Shown one piece after another: positions 63,287 to 64,000 of a stretch of 64,000 nt of DNA (its first letter is position 1; each line of letters starts with the position of its first letter). The stretch is from Actinoallomurus iriomotensis. GTDB lineage: Bacteria > Actinomycetota > Actinomycetes > Streptosporangiales > Streptosporangiaceae. Under the pieces are notes generated by a model. The model had not been told where the DNA came from, ran no database searches, and worked only from the letters and a program-made list of their open reading frames with translations. Location of the stretch: positions 1-64,000 of the forward strand of contig NZ_BSTJ01000010.1 in assembly GCF_030269445.1 (NCBI RefSeq), in the 5' to 3' direction. Position numbers and translations under genes: made by a program.

Positions 63287-64000
63287 CGGCCGGCGGCGAT
63301 CGTCCGGTCGGGCAGGTTGCGGCCGGTGAGGCTGACGACCGGATGCGCGCCGCGCAGGTCCGCGGCGCGGTAGCGCGCGGTCAGCGTCTGGCTCTGGCCC
63401 GGCCACAGCGTCACGTAGTTGTCGCTCCAGGTGATCGGCAGCACCTGGTTGTCGCCGTTCGCCGCCCGGCCGTCGCCCGCGCCCCGCCGTACGTCGGCGC
63501 GGGTGAAGACGGTCGGCGCCTTGCCGGTGTTGCGGATCGTGACCGTGGTGACCGCGTCGGCGCCCTCCCGGCGGGTCGACGCCGACGCCGCGACGGTCGC
63601 CGCCGGGAGCTTCTGCAGGCCGGTGAGATCGGCGTACCCGGCGGGCTGGAACGTGGCCCCGTAGCCCTGGCCGACCGTCTTGGCCCAGTCGACCTTGTCC
63701 GGCTTCGTGGACAGCCAGTAGACGTTCCGGCTCACCGTACGGCCGCCCTTGCTCAGTGTGAGCTCGAGGAAGTAGGTCTGCGAGGTCTGCGCCGGCACCT
63801 TCGGCGTCAGCACGGTCTGCACGCCCTGTGAGGCGAGGCCGGAGACGGCGACCCGCCGCTCGTCGCGGACCGCGCCGTTCAGGTCGATGACGCGCGAGGA
63901 CGCGGTCAGGCCGTCCTGCCGGGAGCGGGTCACGTTGGAGACCTTCACCGAGCCGTCGGCGTAGTCGTACATGATGTGCACCGGTTCGCCGGCCTTGAGC
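63283..64000 (-). CDS. GH2 glycosidase, C-terminal part (exo-beta-glucosaminidase-like)
   Basis: The frame is open to the window edge, so only the last 238 residues are present. They form Ig-like beta-sandwich domains (VHIMYDYADGSVKVSN, YFLELTLSKGGRTVSRNVYW, WSDNYVTLWPGQSQTLTARY) typical of the C-terminal region of GH2 exo-beta-D-glucosaminidases (CsxA type) and related mannosidases. The catalytic TIM barrel lies beyond 64000. Substrate assignment is therefore tentative. Confidence 0.75.
   Translation of the reverse strand, partial: LKAGEPVHIMYDYADGSVKVSNVTRSRQDGLTASSRVIDLNGAVRDERRVAVSGLASQGVQTVLTPKVPAQTSQTYFLELTLSKGGRTVSRNVYWLSTKPDKVDWAKTVGQGYGATFQPAGYADLTGLQKLPAATVAASASTRREGADAVTTVTIRNTGKAPTVFTRADVRRGAGDGRAANGDNQVLPITWSDNYVTLWPGQSQTLTARYRAADLRGAHPVVSLTGRNLPDRTIAAGR

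Overview
The window is GC-rich DNA from the chromosome of an actinomycete. GTG and TTG starts are frequent, operons are joined by ATGA/GTGA overlaps, and there are many TetR, MarR, IclR and GntR regulators. The gene content would fit a Streptosporangiales or Thermomonosporaceae-type organism, but family-level placement is inference.

Layout. 0-7 kb: an IS481-type transposase end read in frame into a decapitated FAD monooxygenase, a TetR regulator, a tautomerase, a secreted protein, an ABC exporter, and a TetR/Baeyer-Villiger monooxygenase divergent pair with a triple operator. 7-12 kb: the RNA helicase HrpA and a zinc-type CDF transporter. 12-18 kb: a compact protocatechuate/beta-ketoadipate operon (pcaI J H G B D C), then a tiny coiled-coil gene and an IclR regulator. 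18-21 kb: a LysE exporter, a DUF7873-type protein, two tandem tRNA-like genes whose 3' halves precede their 5' halves (circularly permuted), strong hairpins and an Imm26-like protein. 22-26.5 kb: a module of a DHA2 efflux pump, a MarR regulator, a beta-sandwich repeat protein and a YceI fusion; three of the four proteins share the same carboxypeptidase-regulatory-like domain. 26.5-32 kb: small membrane proteins, a SUKH protein, PhzF, a lone paaZ and an LPG-synthase-like membrane protein.

32.5-47 kb: a solo BlaI-type regulator, membrane glycosyltransferases, an FHA-ABC transporter of Rv1747 type, a GT2 enzyme, a PARG-like protein and a winged-helix protein. This stretch is rich in local repeats: a 7-bp minisatellite, a MITE, and two arrays made of degenerate tandem copies of the 3' ends of neighbouring genes. 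46.5-57.5 kb: a nitrogen/carboxylate catabolic region (agmatinase-like, ROK kinase, amidase, D-2-hydroxyacid dehydrogenase, DUF3830, two Asp/Glu-racemase-fold enzymes, GntR regulator, succinate-semialdehyde dehydrogenase, aminotransferase). Three promoters here carry the same TTGTnAACAA dyad. 57.5-64 kb: MarR, YqeY-like, SGNH lipoprotein, a CseBC-like two-component system with its own lipoprotein, an acyltransferase, a second short MITE and the C-terminal part of a GH2 enzyme that runs off the window.

The most unusual feature is the pair of permuted tRNA-like genes at 19.65-19.91 kb. Both T-arm/CCA segments pair perfectly (7 of 7, one G-T wobble) with the acceptor strand that lies three bases downstream, and all the usual tRNA elbow nucleotides are present. 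Circularly permuted tRNA genes are established in some algae and archaea, and permuted tmRNA in bacteria. I know of no established bacterial permuted tRNA of this kind, but could not search.
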